Part shown: piece by piece, positions 44,804-52,284 of the stretch
How positions within the stretch are numbered: position 1 is the first letter of the stretch
Layout: the number at the start of each line of letters is the position of its first letter
From: Roseateles_B sp051857535
Lineage (GTDB): Bacteria; Pseudomonadota; Gammaproteobacteria; Burkholderiales; Burkholderiaceae_C
Direction: 5' to 3'
Length of the DNA: 64,000 bases
NCBI RefSeq assembly: GCF_051857535.1
Contig: NZ_JBPZGY010000005.1
Coordinates: forward strand, 372,001 to 436,000
Notes under the pieces: generated by a model
Told to the model about the DNA's origin: nothing
The model's database searches: none
The model's input: the letters and a program-made list of their open reading frames with translations, nothing else
Program-made: the position numbers and the translations under genes

Positions 44804-44888
44804 GGGGGCGGCTTCCTGACAGGCGGCACAATCCTCGCAGAAATCCGGCGGGCTTCACGCCGGATGGGATGCCTCACCTGCTCACGCC

Positions 44889-45947
44889 ATGAACGATTCC
44901 ACCGCTCCCCGACTCACCCAGCTGGCCCACGGCGGCGGCTGCGGCTGCAAGATCGCCCCGGGCCTGCTGTCCGACATCCTGGCCCGCACCGCGCCAGGCG
45001 TGGTGCCGCCGCAGCTGCTGGTGGGCACCGAGACCAGCGACGATGCCGCCGTCTGGCAGCTCAACGAGGAACAGGCGCTGGTGGCGACCACGGACTTCTT
45101 CACGCCCATCGTCGACGATCCCTTCGACTTCGGCCGCATCGCCGCGACCAACGCGCTGTCCGATGTCTACGCCATGGGCGGCACGCCCATCATGGCCCTG
45201 GCCATCGTGGGCATGCCCATCAACACGCTGAGCCCCGATGTCATCGGCCGCATCCTCGAAGGCGGCGCCAGCGTCTGCCGCGAGGCGGGCATCCCCATCG
45301 CGGGCGGGCATTCCATCGACGTGGTCGAGCCCATCTACGGCCTGGTGGCCCTGGGCCTGGTGCACCCGAAGAAAGTGCGCCGCAATGCCGACGCGCGCGC
45401 GGGCGACCGCCTGGTCCTGGGCAAGCCCCTGGGCGTGGGCGTGCTCTCTGCCGCTCTCAAGAAGGGCCTGCTGGACGCGGCGGGCTACCAGGAGATGCTG
45501 GCCCACACCACGCGGCTCAACAAGGTGGGCGCCCAACTGGCGCAGCTGGACGCCGTGCACGCCATCACCGACGTCACCGGCTTCGGCCTGGCCGGCCATC
45601 TGTTGGAGATCTGTCGCGGTTCCGGCTTGCGGGCGGCGGTGGACTGGCGGCACATGCCCTTGATCCACAGTGCCCTCGTCTTCGCGCAGCAAGGCATCTG
45701 GACCGGGGCCTCGACCCGTAACTGGGCTGCCTATGGCCACGAGGTGGCCGGTGTCGAGGGATGGTCCGACTGGCAGCGCGCTCTGCTGACCGACCCCCAG
45801 ACCAGCGGCGGGTTGCTGGTGAGCTGCAGCCCGGAGGCCGTGCCCCAGGTGCTGCAGTGCTTCCAGGACGCCGGCTTTGCGCAGGCGGCCGAGATCGGCG
45901 AGCTGCAGGCGCCAGACGGCAGCCCGGCGCGTCTGCAGCTGCGCTGA
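44889..45947 (+). CDS. selD: Selenide, water dikinase
   Basis: A 352-residue SelD. The N-terminal active site is GGGCGCKI with Cys18, Cys20 and Lys21; the first Cys is where many organisms use selenocysteine, here the Cys form. Other landmarks are ATTDFFTPIVDDPFDFGRIA, NALSDVYAMGGTP, GGHSIDVVEPIYGL and DPQTSGGLL. It makes selenophosphate from selenide and ATP. With mnmH as its neighbour and no selA/selB in view, its likely use here is tRNA selenation. Confidence 0.96.
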   Translation: MNDSTAPRLTQLAHGGGCGCKIAPGLLSDILARTAPGVVPPQLLVGTETSDDAAVWQLNEEQALVATTDFFTPIVDDPFDFGRIAATNALSDVYAMGGTPIMALAIVGMPINTLSPDVIGRILEGGASVCREAGIPIAGGHSIDVVEPIYGLVALGLVHPKKVRRNADARAGDRLVLGKPLGVGVLSAALKKGLLDAAGYQEMLAHTTRLNKVGAQLAQLDAVHAITDVTGFGLAGHLLEICRGSGLRAAVDWRHMPLIHSALVFAQQGIWTGASTRNWAAYGHEVAGVEGWSDWQRALLTDPQTSGGLLVSCSPEAVPQVLQCFQDAGFAQAAEIGELQAPDGSPARLQLR

Positions 45948-45956
45948 TCCGAGGCT

Positions 45957-46502
45957 TCAGGCCGCGCGGCTCAGGGGCACCGGCGGGAAGTCGACCGGCA
46001 CCTGGAAGGCCACATTGACGTAGTTGGTGAAGAGATTCAGGGCCACATGGGCGAGGATCTCCACCGTCTCGCCTTCCGTGAAGCCGGCCGCGCGCAGGGC
46101 CTGCAGATCCGCGTCCTGCAACTGCCCGCGGTGCTCGACCAACTGCAGCGCGAAGCGCAGGGCCGCGGCGGTGCGCGGGTCGGCGGACTCGCCCTGTTGC
46201 GCCGCGCGCAGCTCCTCGGACGTGGCGCCGGCCTTGCGGCCCAGGGCGGTGTGGGCGGCCAGGCAGTAGTCGCAGCGGTTGCGGTCAGCCACGGCCACGG
46301 CGATCTGCTCGCCGAGCTTGGCGCCCAGCGTGCCGCCGCCCAGGGCGCCGAAGAAGGCCCACATGGCCTGCAGTGCGGCGGGCGAATGGGCCACGGTGCG
46401 GAACATCTGCGGCGTGCTGCCGAAGGCCTGCTGGATCTGGTTCAGCACGGGGCGGCTGGCGGCGGGGGCTTGGTCCGGGGTGGGGAGGGAGAGGCGGTTC
46501 AT
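45957..46502 (-). CDS. Carboxymuconolactone-decarboxylase/AhpD-family protein
   Basis: A 181-residue AhpD-fold protein with C77-D-Y-C80 and a nearby His (RCDYCLAAHTALGRKAG). This is the peroxidase-like subfamily (uncharacterised peroxidase-related enzymes). The start at 46502 follows an AAAGGAT ribosome-binding site, making the longer upstream frame unnecessary. It is convergent with selD (9 bp between stops) and divergent from the AraC gene at 46682, which probably regulates it. The intervening 179 bp contain an A+T-rich patch with CCAATTGG at about 46596, likely the shared promoter/operator. Confidence 0.9.
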   Translation of the reverse strand: MNRLSLPTPDQAPAASRPVLNQIQQAFGSTPQMFRTVAHSPAALQAMWAFFGALGGGTLGAKLGEQIAVAVADRNRCDYCLAAHTALGRKAGATSEELRAAQQGESADPRTAAALRFALQLVEHRGQLQDADLQALRAAGFTEGETVEILAHVALNLFTNYVNVAFQVPVDFPPVPLSRAA

Positions 46503-46681
46503 GGTCGATCCTTTCATCGGTGGGTGGCTTGACATGCCCTGAGGCATGGCGCCAGTTTGTCGCGCCAGGAAGGATGAAATGGTTTAAATCGTCCTTGAAA
46601 ATATCCAATTGGTACAAAATTGAGCCTGCCACGCCGCCCGGCGCTGCCTGACGAGGACTGCCTTAGCGCAGACATGAGCCC

Positions 46682-47599
46682 ATGAATGACACAGCAAGAC
46701 CTGACCCCGTGATGGCTCCGCAGGAGACTGTGGGCGTGCAGGGGGATGGGGGGCTGGACCGACTGTCCGGCCTTCTGGAGCGCTGCCGTGTGCGGGCCCA
46801 TCTCTTCCACGCGGGGCCCTTGTGCGGGACCACGCATTTCGCGGCCGAGCCCGGGCGCGGCTTTCTGCATGTGATGCGGCGGGGCGAGATGACGCTGAGC
46901 CATCCTGCCGACCCGGGCATGGCGCGACGTCTGCATGTGCGCGAGCCCAGCCTGCTCTTCTATCCCCGCCCGCTGGCGCATGACTTCCACAACGCGCCCG
47001 CCGAGGGCTCGGATTTCACCTGCGCCACGCTGGAATTCGAGGGCGGGGACGCCCATCCCCTGGTGCGCGCACTGCCCCCGCTGATCGTGCTGCCGCTGGC
47101 GCAGGTCGAGGGTCTGGAGTCCTGCCTTGGTCTGCTCTTCGCCGAGACCGGGCGCGTGCAGTGCGGCCAGCGCCTGATGGCGGACCGGCTGTTCGAGGTC
47201 CTGCTGATGCAGCTGCTGCGCTGGATGCTGGCCCATCCGGAGGCCAGCGGTCTGCCGGCCGGGCTGCTGCGCGGTCTGGGCCATCCGCAGCTGGCCCGTG
47301 CGCTCGTGGCGGTGCATGAACGGCCTGGCGATGCCTGGAGCCTGGAGCGCATGGCCGCGGCGGCGGGTATGTCCCGCAGCCGTTTCGCGGGCCTGTTCAA
47401 GGACTTGATGGGTGATACCCCGGCCGAGTACCTGCTGGGCTGGCGCCTGGGCCTTGCCTGCCAGGCACTGCGGCAGGGGCAGCCCGTCAAGCAGTTGGCC
47501 GACGCGCTGGGTTATGCCACCCCCTCGGCTTTCTCGCGGGCCTTTGCGCAGCGCATGGGGTGTTCGCCGCGGGAGTGGCTGGCGAGACAGGCCCGCTGA
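46682..47599 (+). CDS. AraC-family regulator (cupin-type sensor)
   Basis: A 305-residue regulator. The first 190 residues form a cupin_6-type sensor (LSGLLERCRVRAHLFHAGPL; FYPRPLAHDFH), and the C-terminal 100 a double helix-turn-helix (ERMAAAAGMSRSRFAGLFKD; LADALGYATPSAFSRAFAQR). The usual neighbours of this subfamily are AhpD-like or quinone/peroxide enzymes under its control, as in the divergent gene at 45957-46502. It carries one copy of the CAGGTCTTGC motif in its sixth to ninth codons. Confidence 0.91.
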   Translation: MNDTARPDPVMAPQETVGVQGDGGLDRLSGLLERCRVRAHLFHAGPLCGTTHFAAEPGRGFLHVMRRGEMTLSHPADPGMARRLHVREPSLLFYPRPLAHDFHNAPAEGSDFTCATLEFEGGDAHPLVRALPPLIVLPLAQVEGLESCLGLLFAETGRVQCGQRLMADRLFEVLLMQLLRWMLAHPEASGLPAGLLRGLGHPQLARALVAVHERPGDAWSLERMAAAAGMSRSRFAGLFKDLMGDTPAEYLLGWRLGLACQALRQGQPVKQLADALGYATPSAFSRAFAQRMGCSPREWLARQAR

Positions 47600-47605
47600 A
47601 GAGGC

Positions 47606-47950
47606 TCAGACCTTCTTCACGAACTCCGACTTCAGGCCCATGGCGCCGATGCCGTCGATCTTGCAGTCGATGTCGTGGTCGCCGTCGGAGAGGCGGATGT
47701 TCTTGACCTTGGTGCCCACCTTCACGACCAGGGACGAGCCCTTGATCTTCAGGTCCTTGATCACGGTGACGGTGTCGCCGTCCTGCAGCACATTGCCCAC
47801 CGCGTCCTTGATCACGCGGGCTTCCTCGGCGCCTTCGGCCGCGGAGGCCTGGGCCGACCACTCATGGCCGCATTCCGGGCAGACGAGGTTGGCGCCATCC
47901 TCGTAGGTGTAGGTGGAGGCGCATTGGGGGCAGGGGGGGAGGGTGCTCAT
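47606..47950 (-). CDS. yjdM: YjdM (PhnA-like) zinc-ribbon protein
   Basis: A 114-residue protein. A zinc ribbon (CPQC...CPECG, residues 8-27) precedes a KOW-like small beta barrel (VLQDGDTVTVIKDLKIKGSS; VKNIRLSDGDHDIDCKIDG). Length and order match E. coli YjdM, formerly called PhnA, though it is not a phosphonoacetate hydrolase. It is convergent with the AraC gene (6 bp between stops), and a strong terminator follows upstream of its start on the same strand, isolating it from the tRNA genes. Confidence 0.93.
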   Translation of the reverse strand: MSTLPPCPQCASTYTYEDGANLVCPECGHEWSAQASAAEGAEEARVIKDAVGNVLQDGDTVTVIKDLKIKGSSLVVKVGTKVKNIRLSDGDHDIDCKIDGIGAMGLKSEFVKKV

Positions 47951-47972
47951 GGCGGTGGCTCTGACGCGGAGG

Positions 47973-48008
47973 AAAAGAAAAAGCCCCGCTGCAAGTGCAG
48001 CGAGGCTT
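47973..48008 (-). terminator. Rho-independent terminator of the tRNA-Asn array
   Basis: On the minus strand AAGCCTCGCTGC and GCAGCGGGGCTT (47981-48008, loop ACTT) form a 12-bp stem with one mismatch followed by TTTTTCTTTTCC. It lies 6 bp past the last tRNA-Asn and in front of yjdM. Confidence 0.85.
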
Positions 48009-48013
48009 CGATT

Positions 48014-48089
48014 TGGCTCCCCGACCTGGGCTCGAACCAGGGACCTACGGATTAACAGTCCGGCGCTCTACCGACTGAGCTATCGGGGA
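48014..48089 (-). tRNA. tRNA-Asn(GTT), copy 3 in transcription order
   Basis: A 76-nt cloverleaf on the minus strand: acceptor TCCCCGA/TCGGGGA, D arm GCTC-AGTCGGTA-GAGC, anticodon loop CTGTTAA (GTT), T arm CCTGG-TTCGAGC-CCAGG and an encoded CCA. Base 27 is C opposite U43, a mismatch at the top of the anticodon stem, in all three copies. The sequence is identical in the three genes. Confidence 0.97.
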
Positions 48090-48149
48090 ATCGTTCTATG
48101 TCAGCCCGCGCATACGGTGGCGCGCGGGCGTCTTGATGCTTCTTGTTCT

Positions 48150-48225
48150 TGGCTCCCCGACCTGGGCTCGAACCAGGGACCTACGGATTAACAGTCCGGC
48201 GCTCTACCGACTGAGCTATCGGGGA
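48150..48225 (-). tRNA. tRNA-Asn(GTT), copy 2
   Basis: Identical 76-nt gene with CCA, 60 bp upstream of copy 3 on the minus strand. The spacer is unlike the other spacer, so only the gene itself, plus a few bases of 5' tail (plus strand TTCTTGGCTC), is duplicated. Confidence 0.97.
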
Positions 48226-48354
48226 TTTGATCGGTACAGCCTGCTCACTGCTGCGCAAAAAGCAGGCCTTCATAAATAGCAAGGCCACCAGGATTCGCAT
48301 CAAGGTGGCCTTGGGTGCTCAGCAGATCTCTCAATCCACCTTGCTTTCTGTTCT

Positions 48355-48430
48355 TGGCTCCCCGACCTGGGCTCGAACCAGGGACCTACGGATTAACAGT
48401 CCGGCGCTCTACCGACTGAGCTATCGGGGA
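48355..48430 (-). tRNA. tRNA-Asn(GTT), copy 1
   Basis: Identical 76-nt gene with CCA, first in transcription order. A 9-bp inverted repeat (AAGGCCACC at 48281-48289, GGTGGCCTT at 48304-48312) lies in the 129-bp spacer to copy 2, without a T-run; it may be a processing hairpin. Immediately upstream (48431-48440) is a short A+T-rich stretch suited to a promoter. Confidence 0.97.
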
Positions 48431-48572
48431 ACAGAGCCTTGGATTATAGACAGAATTTCTGGGCTTCCACAAGCATGGCGTGCAGGGCGCCAGGAAAGCC
48501 CTTAGGGGCACTGACAGCCTCCCCTCGGCCAATCCTGCCTGCGCCAGCACAGCTTCGCCCTGGCCAGGCTGC

Positions 48573-48614
48573 GCCGCCAGCCGCCAGCCGACAGCCGACA
48601 GTCGACAGCCGACA
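48573..48614. repeat. Six tandem 7-bp repeats
   Basis: Units GCCGCCA, GCCGCCA, GCCGACA, GCCGACA, GTCGACA and GCCGACA follow without interruption, just downstream of the TonB receptor stop at 48654 (minus strand). There is no gene here; the array is a short minisatellite that may vary in length between strains. Confidence 0.75.
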
Positions 48615-48653
48615 GCCACCTGGGCCAGCCTCAGCCTGACCCGCTCAGCTTGC

Positions 48654-50810
48654 TTACAGCGTCACCTCCAGGCTCGCACGCCAGGTGCGCGGGGCCAGGG
48701 GGTAGAGGTAGGCGTGGCCGTACTGGTAGGGGCTTTCGCGCCAGGCGCGCTTGTCCGTCAGGTTGTCCACGCCCACGCGCCAGGTGTACAGGCGCGTGCC
48801 CATGGCCTGTTCGTAGCGCAGGCCAGCGTCCAGGCGGGTCCAGCCGGCGATCATCACGCTGTTGTCCGGCAGTACGGCGCGCGGGCCTTCATAGACGAGG
48901 CCCAGCTGACCTTGCAGGCCCGCCAGCACGTTCTGGCGCAGCTGCAGCTTGATGTTGCGCTTGGGCACGTTGGTGGGCTGCAGGCCGTTGGTGGCGGCGT
49001 CCGCGCTGCCTTCGCGGCGGGCCTTCAGTTCCATCCAACTGGCCAGCAGGCCGCCGCCGCTCCACTTCAGGTCTGCCTGGGCCTCCAGGCCGCGGTGGCG
49101 GGCTCTGCCGTCTTGCACGCGAGTGCAGGAGCCGGGCGTGGCGTCATCGCAGGCGCCGACGTCCACCCATGCCGGGCGCTGGATGTCGAACCAGGCGATG
49201 GACCAGTCCACCGTGCTGCTGCCGGACTTGATCCCCAGCTCCATCTGCCGGCTCTTGATCGCCGGCAGGGCCTGGCCGGCCTGGGTGCCGAAGCGCTTGC
49301 GGTTGGGCGTGACGTCCGACTCCATGCCCTGGCCCCAGCTGCCGTAGGCCATGAGGCTGGGGCTCAGTGCGTAGCTCAGGCCGATCCACGGGGTGTTGAG
49401 GCTTTGCGAGTAGCTGGTTGCGCGCGAGCCGTTGGTGCGGATGCTGTCGCGCTGCAGGCGGGTGTGGCGCAGGCCCAGGAAGGCCTGCCATTGGGTGTCG
49501 ATCTGGATGGCGTCGCGCACATAGAACTCGGTGCTGCGCTCGTCGCGCTTGGTGTTCTCGTCGGTGAGGCTGGGGTCGGCGGGGACGCGGCTCTGGCCGT
49601 CGATGCGGCCGACGCCCACGAGGTTGTAGGCCTGCTGCTGGAAGCGGCTTTCGAAGCGGCTGAGCAGCACGCCGGTGCTCAGCCGGTGCTGAAGCGCGCC
49701 CGTGCTGAGGCGGCCCGCGAGGGACAGATCCAGGGCGTCCGTGTTGCGGCGCTCGTTCTCGCTGCGGAAATCCCAGATCGAGAAGCTGCCATCGGCGGCA
49801 TAGCGGTCGCAGGGATTGCAGTCGTAGGTGGCGGGGTCGAACTTGCCGAAGGCGTAGGCCAGGCGGTCGTCCGTCTTCAAGCGCTGCATGCCCAGATGGG
49901 CCTGGGCCCGCCAGTCAGCGTTCAGGCGCTGGGTCAGGCGCAGGGAGGCATGGCGGTTGTCGAAGACCACCGGCAGGCTCCATTCCTGGTTGTTGAGGTT
50001 GATGCGCGGGTCGAAATCCTTGGCAGAAGGCAGTTGGTCACCCAGCAGGCTCATGCCCGGCTGGCTGCGCTGGGACTGGCGGTTCCATTCGAGGTCGGCT
50101 TCAAGAAGGGTGTCGCTGCTGAGCCTTGCATCGGCGGCGACGGCCAGCAGGTGCCGGCTGCCCTTGGCGTCATTCAGCTCGGGACGCAGTTGCGCACTGC
50201 CGGCATTGACGCGCACGCCAAAGGCCTCGCCGGCACCGAAGCGCTGGCTCCAGTCCAGTGCTGCTTCGGTGGTGCCGCGCTCGGAGACGCTCAGGGTGGC
50301 GCTCAGCAGCTTCGTCGTCGGGCGCTTCACCACCAGGTTCACGAGGCCACCGGGGCTGCTCGTACCGGCCTGGATGCCGCTGGTGCCCTTGAAGACCTCG
50401 ATGCTGCTCTTGTTGCCCAGGGCCAGGGCTGTCTCGGCATTGATGGGCAGACCGTCGCGGCGGTAGTTGAAGCGGTTGTCCAGCTCGAAGCCGCGCACCT
50501 TGAGGTAGGAGACGTAGCCGGCGGCGTTGTAGCTGTCCTGCACTGAGGCGTCGAGATTCACGAGGCCTGCGAGGCTGCTCAGGCCGGCATCCGCCAGACG
50601 GTCGGCATTCAGCACGCTGGCCTGGAAGGGCAGCTTGGCCGCGGGGGTGTCGCCGAAGCCGCCGACGTTGACGGGCGCATCGGCGCTGCGGCCGCTGACG
50701 GCCACGCTGGGGAGGCTGATGTCGGTGGACTGTGCCGTCGCGCCTTGTGCGCAGGCGAGCGCGCAGGCGGCGGCGAGGACATGGGGAAGTGAGCGGGTGA
50801 TACGGGCCAT
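48654..50810 (-). CDS. TonB-dependent receptor, probably for thiamine
   Basis: A 718-residue receptor. The start at 50810 gives a proper signal peptide (LPHVLAAACALACAQGATAQ). The plug (LPFQASVLNADRLADAGLSS; VSYLKVRGFELDNRFNYRRDG; IEVFKGTSGIQAGTSSPGG) and barrel are of the FhuA/ferrichrome family, which would normally be called a siderophore receptor. However a full TPP riboswitch lies 80-200 bp upstream on the same strand, so expression should fall when thiamine is plentiful. Thiamine or a derivative is therefore the better ligand guess. The C-terminus ends in RASLEVTL. Confidence 0.9.
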   Translation of the reverse strand: MARITRSLPHVLAAACALACAQGATAQSTDISLPSVAVSGRSADAPVNVGGFGDTPAAKLPFQASVLNADRLADAGLSSLAGLVNLDASVQDSYNAAGYVSYLKVRGFELDNRFNYRRDGLPINAETALALGNKSSIEVFKGTSGIQAGTSSPGGLVNLVVKRPTTKLLSATLSVSERGTTEAALDWSQRFGAGEAFGVRVNAGSAQLRPELNDAKGSRHLLAVAADARLSSDTLLEADLEWNRQSQRSQPGMSLLGDQLPSAKDFDPRINLNNQEWSLPVVFDNRHASLRLTQRLNADWRAQAHLGMQRLKTDDRLAYAFGKFDPATYDCNPCDRYAADGSFSIWDFRSENERRNTDALDLSLAGRLSTGALQHRLSTGVLLSRFESRFQQQAYNLVGVGRIDGQSRVPADPSLTDENTKRDERSTEFYVRDAIQIDTQWQAFLGLRHTRLQRDSIRTNGSRATSYSQSLNTPWIGLSYALSPSLMAYGSWGQGMESDVTPNRKRFGTQAGQALPAIKSRQMELGIKSGSSTVDWSIAWFDIQRPAWVDVGACDDATPGSCTRVQDGRARHRGLEAQADLKWSGGGLLASWMELKARREGSADAATNGLQPTNVPKRNIKLQLRQNVLAGLQGQLGLVYEGPRAVLPDNSVMIAGWTRLDAGLRYEQAMGTRLYTWRVGVDNLTDKRAWRESPYQYGHAYLYPLAPRTWRASLEVTL

Positions 50811-50889
50811 CGTCGGACTGCTTCTAGCGATGGCAGGGCGGCGAAGCGGCCACATCAAGGGCCTGCTGAGAGCTCAGGCCGTGGCGTGC

Positions 50890-51015
50890 GTGCTTCCCTG
50901 CGCGAGGATTACCTCGGTCCCGGGCAGGCAAGGCTGCCAGCCTGGGCGCGATCAGGTTCAAAGGGACTTTCTCAGCCGGCTCATGTGATGAGCCAGCACC
51001 CCTAGCGGAATCAGC
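50890..51015 (-). promoter_or_regulatory. TPP (THI-box) riboswitch
   Basis: Read on the minus strand: CTAGGGGTGC, a GGCTCATCACATGAGCC variable stem, GGCTGAGAAAG, CCCTTTGAACCTGATC, a second variable stem, GAGGTAATCCTCGCG and AGGGAAG. All conserved THI-box segments (GGGGTGC, CTGAGA, CCTTTGAACCTGAT, GGTAAT, GCGCAGGGAA) are present in order. It ends about 80 nt before the TonB receptor ATG. A TACAAT -10-like box is on its upstream side at about 51040. The 3' part of the leader, between 50811 and 50889, probably holds the expression platform. Confidence 0.93.
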
Positions 51016-51282
51016 TCCACAAGGAAGCTGACCGCGAATTGTAGGCGGTTCGCCTGATCGCCAGGATTCATGCGCTTGGCGCCCCAGTAAAGCCGGGCCA
51101 AGCTCACCGCGGATCACGGTTGAAGTGCTTGTCTCGCCAGAGCTCCCAGTTCTCCACTTGCGAAGCGCTGTGGAGTCAGCCTCTGATGGATCGCCGGCCG
51201 ATAAGATGTGGCGGCATATTCAGACAAGGCGAGGGTCCTTGGCGATAGGCGCGTCGCACATCTTTGACTCGAGGAGGGGCTC

Positions 51283-51660
51283 TTGGCTGTTCAATTCAAT
51301 GGGAAATGGCAAGCCACCGTACTTGCCATCGCGCTCCTGGGAACCAACGGATGGTGGGCCTTCCGGTCGATTGACCAAGGCATCACCAACACTTATCGGG
51401 AGCAGGCGCTCTACGAATACGAGCACCAGGTCGAAGCGCTGCAGACCCTCGCCGATATCGCGGTGAAAGGGAAGACTGCATCGGAGGCACACCAACTTCT
51501 CCGTTCTTTGTTCCCGCAGGAAGCGCCTTACGAAAAGGACGGCTCGCTGAACACAGCGTGGATTGCGTTGAGCCTTTCGCCAGAAGGTCGGGTGCTGGGG
51601 GTGGAGCGCGCGTCAGCTGCGCGGGACGCGTCAGCAGCGGCGTCGAAAGCGGGACGATGA
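51283..51660 (+). CDS. Small membrane-anchored protein of unknown function
   Basis: A 125-residue protein starting at a TTG. GAGGAG at 51271-51276 is an almost perfect ribosome-binding site six bases before it, deciding the start. One hydrophobic helix (WQATVLAIALLGTNGWWAF) is followed by a helical region (YREQALYEYEHQVEALQTLA) and a C-terminal Pro/Glu-rich part. I do not recognise it. It lies on the opposite strand between the intact and the damaged riboswitch copies, so it may have been inserted or retained between two duplicated thiamine-regulated units. Confidence 0.72.
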   Translation: MAVQFNGKWQATVLAIALLGTNGWWAFRSIDQGITNTYREQALYEYEHQVEALQTLADIAVKGKTASEAHQLLRSLFPQEAPYEKDGSLNTAWIALSLSPEGRVLGVERASAARDASAAASKAGR

Positions 51661-51749
51661 CTCACTCCGCCGCCTTCTCAGCTGACATGGCGATGGCTGT
51701 CCGGCCGGCTGAGGAGCCCGAGTTTTTGTTTATCTTTGTTGCTTGAGGC

Positions 51750-51858
51750 TTACCTCGGTCCCGGGCAGGCAAGGCTGCCAGCCTGGGCGCGATCAGGTTC
51801 AAAGGGACTTTCTCAGCCGGCTCATGTGATGAGCCAGCACCCCTAGCGGAATCAGCTC
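51750..51858 (-). promoter_or_regulatory. Second, 3'-damaged TPP riboswitch copy without a target gene
   Basis: A 109-bp stretch identical to 50909-51017, containing the THI-box from CTAGGGGTGC to GAGGTAA. Beyond it the copies diverge: here the conserved GGTAAT reads GGTAAG and the GCGCAGGGAAG closing strand is missing, so helix P1 cannot form. The upstream flank, including a TACAAT box near 51882, is recognisably related (diverged) in both. No minus-strand gene follows. The remainder of 51661-52284 shows no coding region I would accept. Confidence 0.85.
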
Positions 51859-52284
51859 GATGAGTGAGCTGAGGCCGGCATTGTATGCGGCCCGGCGCGC
51901 CAGCCTCCCCGCCTCATGCTGCGGGAGCAGGAGAGCAGTGATGGCATCGGGAGAAAGGGTCGTCAGCGGATCGCCGACGGTGATGCCGAGCCAGCCTCTC
52001 CCGTGCCTGCCCTGGCTTTGAGGCGAGACGGATCGCCTCGGGGTGGGCCTGCTTGCCGCTTGCTCATCAGCGACTCGACAGCCGCAGGCCAATGCGAGGC
52101 TATGGGCGGTGCACAGGGCTGCGCACGGGGGCACCGGCTGTGAGCGCGCGCTGGCCCGGCGACAAGGCAAGAGACAAGGCGGCCTCGGCGGCTTGCTTGG
52201 CACAGGCCACTGAGCCCGGCGCAAGCCGACTTGCCCACCGGCTCGCGGGCGCATCGGGCTTGTCTGGCATGCGCCGCAGCCTGC

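Noticed and set aside
44889..44960. Possible in-frame TGA selenocysteine codon in selD
   Set aside because: Both active-site positions are ordinary Cys codons (C18, C20) and the frame is uninterrupted.
48014..48430. Three long direct repeats with unique spacers, CRISPR-like at first sight
   Set aside because: The repeats fold as complete tRNA-Asn genes with CCA ends.
51799..52254. Minus-strand 151-codon frame overlapping the second riboswitch copy
   Set aside because: Composition is unlike a protein, and its 3' part reads through the duplicated riboswitch.
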